Counted from the stretch's first letter, positions 43,516-53,764 are shown. The stretch: DNA of 64,000 nucleotides from an uncultured Chitinophaga sp. (GCF_902168175.1 NZ_CABHOU010000095.1:186001-250000); one strand, 5' to 3'. Made by a program: numbers and translations. Notes: generated by a model from the letters alone, not told the origin.

Positions 43516-44634
43516 ATGAGCCAACAACGCTTTCTATCCTTAGATGTATTCCGCGGTTTAACGGTTGCCTGTATGATATTGGTGAACAACCCGGGCAGCT
43601 GGCAATTTATTTACCCGCCATTGGGGCACGCCCATTGGCACGGCTGGACGCCTACCGACATGGTGTTCCCGTTTTTCCTGTTTGCTGTTGGTAATGCGAT
43701 GAGTTTCGCACTTAAAAAGTATGAAGCGCTCGGTAACGCGGCGGTGCTGCAAAAGATATTCAAACGCACCTTCCTCATATTTATCATCGGACTGTTGCTG
43801 AACTGGTTCCCTTTTGTTCGCTGGGACGGCGACAACCTGGTATTTAAGTCGCTCTCGAACCTGCGTATACTCGGCGTGCTGCAGCGTATTGCGCTTTGTT
43901 ATGGCATAGCTGCCCTGCTTATCCATTACCTTAAACCTAAAGGGGCGTTAATTGCCGCAGTGGTACTGCTGTTCGGCTACTGGGGCATACTGCTGGCCTT
44001 TGGCCAGGGCGACCCTTACAGCCTGGAAGGTAATGCAGGGCTGTTCATCGATAAGGCGATTCTTACCGAAAATCACATGTACCGTGGCGAAGGCGTTCCG
44101 TTTGATCCGGAAGGCCTGCTCAGCACGATGACCGCCATCGTAAACGTGATATTCGGCTACCTGGCCGGCGATTACATTCAGCGTAAAGGCAAAACCAATG
44201 CTACCGTACTCCGCCTGGCAGCGGTCGGTGCAGGATTAATCGCACTCGCATATCTCTGGAACATCTGGTTCCCCATCAACAAAAAAATATGGACCAGCTC
44301 TTATGTGCTGCTTTCTGTGGGCCTCGCGCTTATCTTAATAGCCATACTCATAAATCTTATAGAGATCCAGAACTGGCGTAAAGGCTGGAGCTTTTTCGAA
44401 GTATTCGGTAAAAACCCGCTGTTCATATTCGTGATGTCGGGTGTACTGGTAAAGGTGTATGGGTTGATACGGCCTGCGCCTGGCAAAAACTTCTATGGCT
44501 GGTTGTATGAAACGGTGTTTCAGCCGCTGGCAGGTAATATGAACGGCTCGTTATTATTCGCCATTTTCCACGTGCTGCTGTTTTGGTTATTAGGTTGGTG
44601 GATGGATAAAAAGAAGATTTATATTAAAGTGTAG
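43516..44634 (+). CDS. DUF5009/HGSNAT-like membrane acyltransferase
   Basis: The 372-residue integral membrane protein has about 10 helices. Its N terminus, RFLSLDVFRGLTVACMILVNN, is that of the heparan-alpha-glucosaminide N-acetyltransferase-like family (COG4299, DUF5009), followed by HAHWHGWTPTDMVFPFFLF with the His expected in the active site. In Bacteroidota such proteins are linked to amino-sugar or N-acetylglucosamine metabolism. The substrate here is not evident. It is flanked by terminators and so monocistronic. Confidence 0.82.
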   Translation: MSQQRFLSLDVFRGLTVACMILVNNPGSWQFIYPPLGHAHWHGWTPTDMVFPFFLFAVGNAMSFALKKYEALGNAAVLQKIFKRTFLIFIIGLLLNWFPFVRWDGDNLVFKSLSNLRILGVLQRIALCYGIAALLIHYLKPKGALIAAVVLLFGYWGILLAFGQGDPYSLEGNAGLFIDKAILTENHMYRGEGVPFDPEGLLSTMTAIVNVIFGYLAGDYIQRKGKTNATVLRLAAVGAGLIALAYLWNIWFPINKKIWTSSYVLLSVGLALILIAILINLIEIQNWRKGWSFFEVFGKNPLFIFVMSGVLVKVYGLIRPAPGKNFYGWLYETVFQPLAGNMNGSLLFAIFHVLLFWLLGWWMDKKKIYIKV

Positions 44635-44646
44635 TTTTTTATAATG

Positions 44647-44679
44647 AGAGCCGGGCAACAACGCCGGCTCTTTCTTTTT
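44647..44679 (+). terminator. terminator after the DUF5009 gene
   Basis: AGAGCCGG and CCGGCTCT pair across GCAACAACG, followed by TTCTTTTTG. Confidence 0.75.
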
Positions 44680-44909
44680 GATTAATAATCAACCATTTAC
44701 AGAATTCCTTCCCTTTGTTAGCTAACATGAAAGTGCTACTCCGGATAGCGTATGTTTATGTAATTTCGCCCCGTTGTTTTTTACCCATTCCAATGAAGAA
44801 ACCACCGCGATGAATGTTCGCAGAGAATTAGTTTAATTAACCGGTTGCCCAATGGCCTATACCTCCATTACCGTATACCCGCTACCCGCCGGCAACCAAA
44901 TTTATGTGC

Positions 44910-47900
44910 ATGAATAGAATTTTTACCCTTGTCCTGGTATTGTTAACCAGTTTTTCCGGCCTGCGCGCTCAGAACCCGTGGGACACCACCGCTTTTAACA
45001 TTGTAGTAATGGGCAGTTCTACTGCCTGGGGAAAGGGTGCTTCGGTGCAGGATAGCGCCTGGGTGTTCATATATTCCAGGTATGTAAAAGGCCTGCAGAG
45101 TAAAACTGCTGTTTACAACATTGCGCAGGCGGGTACCACCACCTACGATGCTAACCCCAGCTGGTTCAACGAGCCGGGTAAACCCCGGGGCGATGCTTCC
45201 ATGAACATCACAAGGGCGCTTAGTTACAAGCCGGATGGTATCATTATCAGCTTCCCCAACAATGATGCTGCGCAGGGTATTCCGCTGGACGAACAAAAAG
45301 CGAACTTCAACCGTATAGTGGCGGCGGCCGACTCACTGAACATTATGGTGTGGATATGTTTGCCGCAACCGCGTAACGCCGACGCTACTTTCCGTAATAA
45401 CCTCTTACAGCTGCGCGACTGGATGCTCACCCGTTTCCCGTCGAAAACGATCGACTTCTGGACTCCACTCGCCGATGAAAATGGCCGGATAAAAACGATT
45501 TACTCCAGCGGCGATGGAACGGAGAATGATGGTATTCACGTAAACAATGCGGCGCACCGGGTGCTTTACCAGGAAGTATTGAAGGCCAACCTGCTCGACT
45601 CGCTGTATAACAGTATGGTAAGGCTCGTACAACTCACGGCCACTCCTATGCCCAGCAGGAACCGCATTACTTTCCAGACGCACACCGAACGTTCGCTCGC
45701 ACGGTTTAACCTCGAGCGTAGCATAAACAATGGGACCAGCTGGGATTCGGTAGGTGTTGCGCTGGCAAAGGGAGGTAAACCAGGTGTTTTTGAATATGCA
45801 ATAGACGACAATACGCCGCCTGCTTCTAAAGCTGCTTACAGATTAGTGGCTATAGATACCAGGGGCCGTAAATTTTATACTTATAACCGTGTTGAATTGG
45901 AAGCCGGGCAAGGCACTTTCGCTCTCGCTGCTTTCAGTGGCGCGGCGGTGAATAATACGGTACAGCTGAACTGGACGACGACCGCCGAAAACAATCTCGC
46001 CCGTTATGTGATTCAACACCAAAACGGACAAAACTGGGACTCGGTTGGTCAGAAGCCTGCAGCTGGCGCTTCGGCTTACAGCTTTGTACATGCCGGCACC
46101 AGCAATGTAATTGGTAATTACCGCCTCATGGGCAGAACGAACGCCGGTAATACGGTGTTTTCCGAATCGGTGTCGGTAAAGGCAGACAGTGCATACTGGA
46201 ACCCTTTCGCGCTGGCTTCATTTAAAGTGCTGAAGGTAAATGATAAGGCAGAACTGAGCTGGAGCACCACCGCTGAAATTAAGACCCTGAAATTTAACAT
46301 ACAACGCCTGAACGGTACAACCTGGACGACCATCGCTTCGGTAAATGCCTCCGGGAACAGTGCGGCTTTAAAGAACTATCAGTACGCAGATAACCTGCAA
46401 ACACAGGATGTATATTACCGGCTGGATATGGAAAGTGCACCAGGTGTGCATGTGATAAGCGGACAGGTGGTGTTGTTGTATAACTCGGACCCTTACGTGC
46501 TTTCCGCTTATACGGCGGCAGCGGATATGGATGTGGCACGGGTGAACTGGAGTACCACTTCAGAAAAGAACCTGAAAACAATTACGGTTGAAAAGAGCCT
46601 GGATTCCGCGCAGTGGACTGCCGTAAAAAAAGTAGCGGCCTGGGGTGCTTACCATCCTTACGAATTCCTGGATAGCAGCTATGCGCAGAACACGGTGTAC
46701 TATCGTCTGAATCTGGAAGATGGTAACAGTACACATTTTTATACGGAAGGAATTAAGGTAACACCAGATCCAATGTACGCGAAACCCTACTGGTTAGAAC
46801 AGTTTTACTATAGGGGGGGCGGTTACCTGCCGGCGGTAGAATGGATCACCCTCAGGGAAAAGGCATTGGTAAAAATTAATCTTGAGTGGTCGGCCGATTC
46901 ATCGAACTGGGAGCCAGTGGCAAATGGTTCGAGATGGGCCACTAACAATAATTCCTGGTCCGGCTATTCGGTAGAAGAGCCCGCGTTGTACAATAAAACC
47001 GTTTATTACAGGCTGGTGTTTGAAGACAGACTGGGACGCAAGTTCTACGAAGGGGGTGTTCATGCAGATCCATCCGTGGCAGAACACGTACTGGAAAGCT
47101 TTACCGGCGAAGGTGACTTTGGTAGCGTAAACTTAAAATGGAAAACTTCCAAAGAAGTAAACTCGAAACTTGTTGTGCTTCGCCGCAGTTCCGACAAACA
47201 AACCTGGCCGGCCATCAGCTACCAGACTGCGGTAAATAACATAAACGGGAAAGAATATACTTACAAAGATGCTAACGTTCCGCAAACACCATTCTACTAT
47301 CGTGTAGGCATTGAGGGGACCAACGGCCGTACCACTTACTATTTACCAGACATCCTGGTACACCCCGACTCCCTGTACGCCAAACCCTACCGCATAGCGA
47401 GCATCACCGGCACACAGAATGCGAACCAGCAAACTATTGCAGTAAAAACATCTGTAGAGAAAAAGACGGTTAGGATGTTTGTAGACAGAAGTAACGACGG
47501 CACGAACTGGGCTTTTGGCGTTGATACCCTGCAAGCAGGTACCAGTGCGAATGGCAGACTGTATACTAAAACATACACTTACAACATATCCACTACAACC
47601 AACGCAGTGCATTATCGCGTGCGTTTTGTAGATAGCCTTAACCGTTATTTCACCGCTACCGAAACGGTAAGGATCGCTGCAGATAGTAACTACGCCAATC
47701 CATTCCGCCTGGCAACGTTCACCGCAACAAGGCAGGCCACCAAACAAAGCCTTGCCTGGTCTACCGCCAAAGAATGGAATACGCGCAACTTCCGCATCGA
47801 ACGCAGGGTAAGCTCCGGCGCCTGGACGGTCATCGATTCCGTGGCTGCAGCGGGCATGTCGACCGTAGTGAAAACATACAGCTTTGACGATACAGCTTAC

Positions 47901-49460
47901 ACTCACCTCGATCATAGTTACCGCCTGGTAATGAATGATACTTACGGCCGTTCCTTTACGAGCCCGATAGCATCACAGCCCCTGGATACCAACTATACCA
48001 CGCCGGTTCGCTACGGCCCTTATTCCGTTAAACGCGAACTCGATAAACAGGCCATTACCTGGACGACCAATAAAGAGTGGAGGCTAAAACAGTTCCGCAT
48101 TATCCGTATGGAAGGTAGTGTGAATGTAAGGATAGACAGTGTGCCGGCTACAGGCGCAGGTACCTACAATTTCATCGATACCGCTTACAAGGAAAAAGAA
48201 ACCTACTATAAAGTAGAAGCGCGTGATGATTTCGGACGCTCTTTTATTACAAATGAAATGTTTGTACGGATTGACAGTAACTACAATACGCCGGTAAGGT
48301 GGGCTTCTGTAGGCGGCGAAAGAGCGGCTACCGGGCAGGTGATCAACTGGGCTACAACTAAGGAATTCCGGTCTGAACAGTTTGCCGTTCAGCGTAAAGA
48401 TGCAGCCGGTAACTGGATACAGGCGGGTGTTGTAAACGCTGCAGGACTAGCTATGACCGGTAAAACTTATTCCTTTACCGATACTCCTTTCGTACAGGCA
48501 GCCATTAGCTACCGCCTCCAGCTCACCGATCTTTCCGGTCGGGTGTTTAACAGCCAGGAGTACCGGTTTGCGGCAGATACTAACTATACCAAACCTTTCG
48601 GTATAAATGCGTTTACAGTTGCGCAGAAAAAAGATCAGCAGGTTATTTCATGGAGTACTTATAAAGAATTCAATATCGAAAGTTTTGAAGTACAACGTCA
48701 GCTTGTGTCCGCGTCGAATGGTCGCGAGATGGAGGTGAGTTGGGAAGTAATAGCGACCGTGCCTGCTAAAGGCGGCTCTTCTTCTTATGTATATACCGAC
48801 ATGCAAACGCAGGACAAACAAGTGGCCTACCGCGTAGTAGCCATCGATAAACTGGGCCGTCCTTTTAACAGTCCGGGCGTAACGCTCACGCCTGATCTTA
48901 GCTACCGCAACGCCTTTAACCTGAAAGGAGGCCTGTCCGTAGCACGCCAGAACGAAAAACGCCTGCTGCAATGGACTACCGCTACCGAAAACGGTTCCCT
49001 GCGTTTCGTGATAGAACGTAGCACCGATTCTGTACAATGGAACAGGATAGACAGTATCCTGGCGAAAGGTACTTCCGATGCAGACCAGGTGTACAGCTTC
49101 ACCGACAGTTACAATACCCAGACTGTATGGGTGTACTACAGACTGGTAATGGTAGATAACAAAGGCGAACGTAAGATCAGTAACGCCGTTAAAACGGTAG
49201 CACTCATTACTGCTAACCCTGATGGCCCGCAGCAGCCCGCCGGTAAGGTATTTGCTTACCCCAACCCGGTAACATCGCATGTAAAGATCGCCGGCTTCGC
49301 CAATGCGGTGGATGCGGAGATTTATAACAGTAAAGGTATAAGAGTGTACCAGAACATGCAGTACAACGGCGAAGCAATTCACACTTCAGCATGGCCTGCA
49401 GGTCTATACTTCATCATCCTCGAAAAAGGCAAATACAGGCTTAGTCTTATTAAGATGTAG
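44910..49460 (+). CDS. secreted SGNH-hydrolase protein with 12 repeats and a T9SS sorting domain
   Basis: The 1516-residue protein has a signal peptide (residues 1-20, ending LRA). An SGNH/GDSL-hydrolase domain covers about 28-235, with GSS in VVMGSSTAW (35-37, nucleophile block), Gly in AQAGTTTYD, Asn in FPNNDAAQG and DGIH (207-210) for the Asp-His pair. Twelve imperfect repeats of about 95-105 residues follow from residue ~238 to ~1445, each with an LxWxTxxE strand, a YYRL strand and a GRxF-type turn. A T9SS type A C-terminal domain (VFAYPNPV, then SAWPAGLYFIILEKG) ends the protein. It is predicted to be a cell-surface or secreted esterase. A G7 run at 46813-46819 lies inside repeat 5. ATG 44910 gives a better signal peptide than 44904. 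Confidence 0.82.
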   Translation: MNRIFTLVLVLLTSFSGLRAQNPWDTTAFNIVVMGSSTAWGKGASVQDSAWVFIYSRYVKGLQSKTAVYNIAQAGTTTYDANPSWFNEPGKPRGDASMNITRALSYKPDGIIISFPNNDAAQGIPLDEQKANFNRIVAAADSLNIMVWICLPQPRNADATFRNNLLQLRDWMLTRFPSKTIDFWTPLADENGRIKTIYSSGDGTENDGIHVNNAAHRVLYQEVLKANLLDSLYNSMVRLVQLTATPMPSRNRITFQTHTERSLARFNLERSINNGTSWDSVGVALAKGGKPGVFEYAIDDNTPPASKAAYRLVAIDTRGRKFYTYNRVELEAGQGTFALAAFSGAAVNNTVQLNWTTTAENNLARYVIQHQNGQNWDSVGQKPAAGASAYSFVHAGTSNVIGNYRLMGRTNAGNTVFSESVSVKADSAYWNPFALASFKVLKVNDKAELSWSTTAEIKTLKFNIQRLNGTTWTTIASVNASGNSAALKNYQYADNLQTQDVYYRLDMESAPGVHVISGQVVLLYNSDPYVLSAYTAAADMDVARVNWSTTSEKNLKTITVEKSLDSAQWTAVKKVAAWGAYHPYEFLDSSYAQNTVYYRLNLEDGNSTHFYTEGIKVTPDPMYAKPYWLEQFYYRGGGYLPAVEWITLREKALVKINLEWSADSSNWEPVANGSRWATNNNSWSGYSVEEPALYNKTVYYRLVFEDRLGRKFYEGGVHADPSVAEHVLESFTGEGDFGSVNLKWKTSKEVNSKLVVLRRSSDKQTWPAISYQTAVNNINGKEYTYKDANVPQTPFYYRVGIEGTNGRTTYYLPDILVHPDSLYAKPYRIASITGTQNANQQTIAVKTSVEKKTVRMFVDRSNDGTNWAFGVDTLQAGTSANGRLYTKTYTYNISTTTNAVHYRVRFVDSLNRYFTATETVRIAADSNYANPFRLATFTATRQATKQSLAWSTAKEWNTRNFRIERRVSSGAWTVIDSVAAAGMSTVVKTYSFDDTAYTHLDHSYRLVMNDTYGRSFTSPIASQPLDTNYTTPVRYGPYSVKRELDKQAITWTTNKEWRLKQFRIIRMEGSVNVRIDSVPATGAGTYNFIDTAYKEKETYYKVEARDDFGRSFITNEMFVRIDSNYNTPVRWASVGGERAATGQVINWATTKEFRSEQFAVQRKDAAGNWIQAGVVNAAGLAMTGKTYSFTDTPFVQAAISYRLQLTDLSGRVFNSQEYRFAADTNYTKPFGINAFTVAQKKDQQVISWSTYKEFNIESFEVQRQLVSASNGREMEVSWEVIATVPAKGGSSSYVYTDMQTQDKQVAYRVVAIDKLGRPFNSPGVTLTPDLSYRNAFNLKGGLSVARQNEKRLLQWTTATENGSLRFVIERSTDSVQWNRIDSILAKGTSDADQVYSFTDSYNTQTVWVYYRLVMVDNKGERKISNAVKTVALITANPDGPQQPAGKVFAYPNPVTSHVKIAGFANAVDAEIYNSKGIRVYQNMQYNGEAIHTSAWPAGLYFIILEKGKYRLSLIKM

Positions 49461-49486
49461 GCAATAATATGGCAGTCATCTACACG

Positions 49487-49519
49487 GCCCGTTCAGTTTT
49501 ACCGCTGAACGGGCTTTTT
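49487..49519 (+). terminator. terminator after the first SGNH gene
   Basis: GCCCGTTCAG and CTGAACGGGC pair perfectly across a short loop, followed by TTTTTC. Confidence 0.85.
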
Positions 49520-49695
49520 CGTGCCTTTAAATGGAGTTAAATTAAGGGTAATAGCATGAATGTGCTATATAAATCAACGTGCGGTGGGATTACTTTAGTA
49601 GTGTCGACCTTTAATAAGGTACGCCTGATAATTTGCCATACTTTAGAAGATCCCCGGAAACAGCTATTTTTTATTGAGCCTCAAAATTGCTTAGC

Positions 49696-52600
49696 ATGAA
49701 ACGTTTTTATGCACTGGTGCTATGCGCACTTGTCAGTGCCTCCTCCACGTATGCCCAGATCTGTACAGATAAGGGGTTTAGATTAGTGATTGTTGGATCT
49801 TCCACCGCTGCGGGGTGGACTGGCCCCACCAGTATTGATAGTTCCTTCGGTCGCCGTTTGAAACGTCATCTCGAAGCTATTCACCCCGACTGGCGGGTAC
49901 ACAACATTGCGTCCAGCGGTATTAATAGTTACAGTGTGCAGCCTAACTGGTACAAACCGCCAGTAATTCCCGGCGACTCGCGCCCCTCACCCGATCCGGC
50001 CATCAACATTACAAGGGCTATTAATGAATTTAGTCCCGATGCAATTCTGATTGCCCTACCCTCTAATGATGCAGCTGCAGGTTATCCGCTGGCCGAACAA
50101 CAGGCCAACTTTAACCGCATCTGGGCAACGGCCGATTCAATGAACATCGCCGTGTGGGTTACTTCTACACAACCGCGCGATCAGATGTGGGGCGCACCCA
50201 GGCAGCCGTTAATGGATATGCGCGACTGGCTGGCCACACGCTTTGGTGCTAAGTACATCGACTTCTGGTCGGGCTTTGCCAATACAGACGGTACTATTAA
50301 TAGTACTTATGCTTATGGCGACGGTATCCACCTGAACAATCTTGCCCATAAAATAATGTTCGAGCGGATTGCTGCAGAAGGTATACCGGATACTTTGTGC
50401 AAAGGCCCCATCCGCCTGCAACACCTCACGGTGGCCGCCGCGGGTGCTGGTCGCCAGGTAACCTGGCGTACTACGGGGGAACGACTGATGTCGAAGTACG
50501 CCGTTCAGCGCAGCCTCGATTCGCTTACCTGGGATTCTGTTGGTGTGGTGAATGCAGGTGGTAGCAATATCAATATTATTAATTACGCTTTTACCGATAA
50601 CAGTACACAATCTGCCGCAGTGTACTATCGCCTTAAACTACGCGATACCCGTAACCGTGTGTTTTATACAAGGGGGGTGAAGTACGATGCGCAGCCCATT
50701 CCATACCAGGTATCGTCGTTTACCGGTGTTGCCAGCCTGAACACCGCGAAGCTCGATTGGACAACCAGCCTGGAAGTAAAACTGGCACGTATCAAGGTAC
50801 AACGCAGAACTGCGGTCGTGGGCTGGTCGCAGGTGGCCGACTTTGCGGCCTATGGTAATTCTACCACACCACGTAATTATACTTACACGGATACGCTTAC
50901 TTCCGATACTACTTATTACTATCGCCTGCACCTCAGCGATAGCAGCGGACGACAGTTCTATACCGATAGTATAAAGGTAGTAGCCGACAGTGGTTACTGG
51001 AAACCCTTTTCTATTCAAAACTTTACCGTTACAGGCGCTGTTAACTTAGCTTACCTGCAATGGCAAACCATTAAAGAGAAGTATACCCAAAGCTTCATCG
51101 TCCAGCGCAATACCGGTACCGGCTGGCTTAACATCGATACCATTGCCGCCGCACTCCATTCCAGCATATTACGCAACTACTCCGCCACCGACAGCTCGCG
51201 CTACACTTATGATATACATTATCGTTTATGTATGGTAGATACGCTGGGCCGCTCCTGGCACACCGACTCAATTAAACTCGGCAAACTACAGCCTTCCTTT
51301 GTACTCGACAGCTTTAACGTAACCTCCGACTGGGACCAGCGTAAACTGGGCTGGAAAACCAGTTCGGAGAATGGTGCGTTATCATTCACCGTAGAGCGCA
51401 GCGCCGATTCCATTACCTGGAATGCTGTCAGCCTGGTGAATGCCACCGGTACATCCGCCACAGCCCGTAATTACTCATACACAGATAAAAACGTACCCTT
51501 CAAGGTGTTTTACTACAGGCTGAATATGGAAGATAACTGGCAACGTCACTCCTTTTCAGATGTTGTTAAAACCCTGCCCGACAGTGCTTACCTGCAACCT
51601 TTCGTATACCAGGGCCCCACGGTTACACGACAGAGCAGCCTGCCCTTAGTACAATGGTCTACATCCAAAGAAAAGAATACCCTGCGTTTCACCGTACAAC
51701 GCAGGCAGGCCTCAACGGCCTGGGTTACGGTCGGCACGGTGAATGCTGCCGGCAACAGCGGTACTGTAAGGCAATACAGCTTTGCCGATAATACCGTGTT
51801 TGACGAAGATGTATACTATCGTTTAAAGATGGAAGATACCAGCCTGCGTGCTTTCTACACCGATTCGGTAGTACTCGCCAAACTGGTACAGCCATTTGTC
51901 CTCACCGCCTTTAGCGGTACTGCCGACTTCAACCAGCGTAACCTTAGCTGGACAACCGCCAGTGAAAAGAAGTCGCTCCGGTTTATAGTAGAAAGAAGTG
52001 CCGACTCGGCTACCTGGAATGTGCTGGGTAATGTGCCTGCCAGTGGTATTTCATCCACCCCCATTCATTATGCCTACGCTGATGTAAATGTGCCGCAGCA
52101 GGTATGGTACTACCGTTTGAAGATGGAAGACAGCACTAACGCCCATTACTACAGCGCGGGTATTAAAATACAACCAGATCCGCTGTTCGCGCAACCGTTT
52201 ATATACACAGGGCCAACCGTTACCAGCCAGGGCAACTTCCCTTATGTAACCTGGTCGACAACCCGCGAGAAAAATACGTTGTTGTTTACTGTACAACGCA
52301 GTTTGGATAACAGTACCTGGACTACCGCCGGTACTGTGAACGCAGCCGGTAATTCCACTACTGCACGTAATTACAGTTTTACCGATAACACCAGTTTCAC
52401 GCAAAACGTACACTATCGCCTGAAGATGGAAGATACCGGCTACCGTGCATTTTACAGCGCCACTGCAACACTGGTATACGCCACTGGCCCCTTCGCCCTT
52501 AACAGCTTCACCGTTACGCGTGATTATGACGATAGTTACATGAACTGGCAAACTGCTTCGGAAACCAGTACCGCCAAATTCGTATTGCAGCGCAGTACCG

Positions 52601-53355
52601 ATTCCGTAACCTGGCAAATACTGGCGTTCGTAAATGCAGCCGGTACAAGCACCACGCCCCGCGATTATAGTTACAGAGATCCGATGGTGCCTGCCATCAA
52701 CTTCTTCTATCGGTTAAAAATGGAAACTACCAGCGGTGCCGCTACTTACAGTCCTGCATTGAAAACAGTACCCGATCCCGTAATGCTGCAACCTGTACAG
52801 TTAAAATCGTTCACTGCGGTACTGGTAGGTGGTAAACCGACCGTGAACTGGGTAACTACGGTAGAAAAGAAATCATCGAAGATGATCTTACAACGTTGCA
52901 CCAACGGCTGGCAGTGGGTAACCGTAAGTACACAAAATGCAGCAGGGCGCTCCAATACCGACAGAGCATATACTTACAACGATAACTTCACTGTTACCGC
53001 GGCCACACAGTATCGCATACGTATTGAAGATTCGGCGGCGCGCACCTTTAACAGTGCCGCTATAACAGTAAATCCCGGTCAGACTTCCCGCATAGGCGCC
53101 TTTTCAGCACCTGCGTTATATGAAGAAGTAACCGCCGGCGTTCTTACACCTAACCCCACCGCTTCCACTTTCCGCATAACCGGCCTCACTGCCGGTGCGC
53201 ACCTGGTAGAAGTGTACAACAGCAGCGGTGCCCTGGTGTTCCGCCATCGCAACTACGCAGGCGGCAGCAACATTGATGTCCGCAACTGGAGTTCGGGCCT
53301 CTACTACATTGTGGTAAACGGAGGTGCCGTAAAACTCACGCTCGTAAAACAATAA
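49696..53355 (+). CDS. secreted SGNH-hydrolase protein with 9 repeats and a T9SS sorting domain
   Basis: The 1219-residue protein is a paralogue of the product of the gene just upstream. It has a signal peptide (1-20), and an SGNH domain with GSS in VIVGSSTAAG (34-36), SSGINSYS, LPSNDAAAG and DGIH (209-212). Nine repeats of ~100 residues run to about 1130, and a T9SS C-terminal domain (LTPNPTASTFRI, then NWSSGLYYIVVNGG) follows. Repeats 5 and 7 start with a Y-x-GPTVT variant and alternate with repeats 4, 6 and 8, suggesting growth by two-repeat duplications. ATG 49696 is used; a TTG three codons upstream is less likely. It has its own terminator on either side. Confidence 0.82.
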   Translation: MKRFYALVLCALVSASSTYAQICTDKGFRLVIVGSSTAAGWTGPTSIDSSFGRRLKRHLEAIHPDWRVHNIASSGINSYSVQPNWYKPPVIPGDSRPSPDPAINITRAINEFSPDAILIALPSNDAAAGYPLAEQQANFNRIWATADSMNIAVWVTSTQPRDQMWGAPRQPLMDMRDWLATRFGAKYIDFWSGFANTDGTINSTYAYGDGIHLNNLAHKIMFERIAAEGIPDTLCKGPIRLQHLTVAAAGAGRQVTWRTTGERLMSKYAVQRSLDSLTWDSVGVVNAGGSNINIINYAFTDNSTQSAAVYYRLKLRDTRNRVFYTRGVKYDAQPIPYQVSSFTGVASLNTAKLDWTTSLEVKLARIKVQRRTAVVGWSQVADFAAYGNSTTPRNYTYTDTLTSDTTYYYRLHLSDSSGRQFYTDSIKVVADSGYWKPFSIQNFTVTGAVNLAYLQWQTIKEKYTQSFIVQRNTGTGWLNIDTIAAALHSSILRNYSATDSSRYTYDIHYRLCMVDTLGRSWHTDSIKLGKLQPSFVLDSFNVTSDWDQRKLGWKTSSENGALSFTVERSADSITWNAVSLVNATGTSATARNYSYTDKNVPFKVFYYRLNMEDNWQRHSFSDVVKTLPDSAYLQPFVYQGPTVTRQSSLPLVQWSTSKEKNTLRFTVQRRQASTAWVTVGTVNAAGNSGTVRQYSFADNTVFDEDVYYRLKMEDTSLRAFYTDSVVLAKLVQPFVLTAFSGTADFNQRNLSWTTASEKKSLRFIVERSADSATWNVLGNVPASGISSTPIHYAYADVNVPQQVWYYRLKMEDSTNAHYYSAGIKIQPDPLFAQPFIYTGPTVTSQGNFPYVTWSTTREKNTLLFTVQRSLDNSTWTTAGTVNAAGNSTTARNYSFTDNTSFTQNVHYRLKMEDTGYRAFYSATATLVYATGPFALNSFTVTRDYDDSYMNWQTASETSTAKFVLQRSTDSVTWQILAFVNAAGTSTTPRDYSYRDPMVPAINFFYRLKMETTSGAATYSPALKTVPDPVMLQPVQLKSFTAVLVGGKPTVNWVTTVEKKSSKMILQRCTNGWQWVTVSTQNAAGRSNTDRAYTYNDNFTVTAATQYRIRIEDSAARTFNSAAITVNPGQTSRIGAFSAPALYEEVTAGVLTPNPTASTFRITGLTAGAHLVEVYNSSGALVFRHRNYAGGSNIDVRNWSSGLYYIVVNGGAVKLTLVKQ

Positions 53356-53378
53356 CAGTTGATTGTTTGGAGGATAAG

Positions 53379-53408
53379 AAAGACCGCCTTGTAATGAGGC
53401 GGTCTTTT
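53379..53408 (+). terminator. terminator after the second SGNH gene
   Basis: AAAGACCGCCT and AGGCGGTCTTT form an 11-bp perfect stem around TGTAATG, with T residues after it. Confidence 0.85.
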
Positions 53409-53523
53409 CATTATGATACCATTTCCCCTGGCGGGAACGAAGCCGTACTCTGCTTGTATAGAATGCCCACCGCTCCAAGGGGGCGGTGTATACACCTGTA
53501 AGCCGATGGATGCAGGATGCCTC

Positions 53524-53543
53524 AAGGATCCTTTAAGGATCCT
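53524..53543. repeat. tandem AAGGATCCT palindromes
   Basis: AAGGATCCTTTAAGGATCCT contains two head-to-tail copies of the palindrome AAGGATCCT(T). They lie in a gene-poor region. Confidence 0.6.
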
Positions 53544-53572
53544 GGCTATATACTTCGTACAAGTAAGGTGGA

Positions 53573-53630
53573 TACTAGGTTGATTCTAGGCTATCATACC
53601 TAGGATGAACCTAGGATGAACCTAGAATGG
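53573..53630. repeat. degenerate 11-12-bp tandem repeat with CTAGG core
   Basis: About five copies of a CTAGG-cored unit follow one another, the clearest being the exact 11-base repeats CCTAGGATGAA at 53599-53620. Flanking copies carry substitutions. Confidence 0.6.
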
Positions 53631-53764
53631 AGCAACTATCCTGCAACCCTCCCAGCGGGGATTCGGCAGGGGGCCTCGTACTGCTATAGGTTTACACCTG
53701 TTGTTAGGAAATACTGAATTGGGTTTACAAAGATCTTGGTTGTCCTGAGGCCGGTTTACAGGTT

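Noticed and set aside
48648-49382. 244-codon minus-strand open frame
   Set aside because: It is a shadow of the repeat region of the first SGNH gene; similar antisense frames recur along both repeat arrays because of shared codon patterns.
45620-53100. repeat arrays of the SGNH genes considered as a CRISPR or DNA satellite
   Set aside because: The repeats are ~300 bases long, diverged at DNA level and conserved only as protein repeats in frame.
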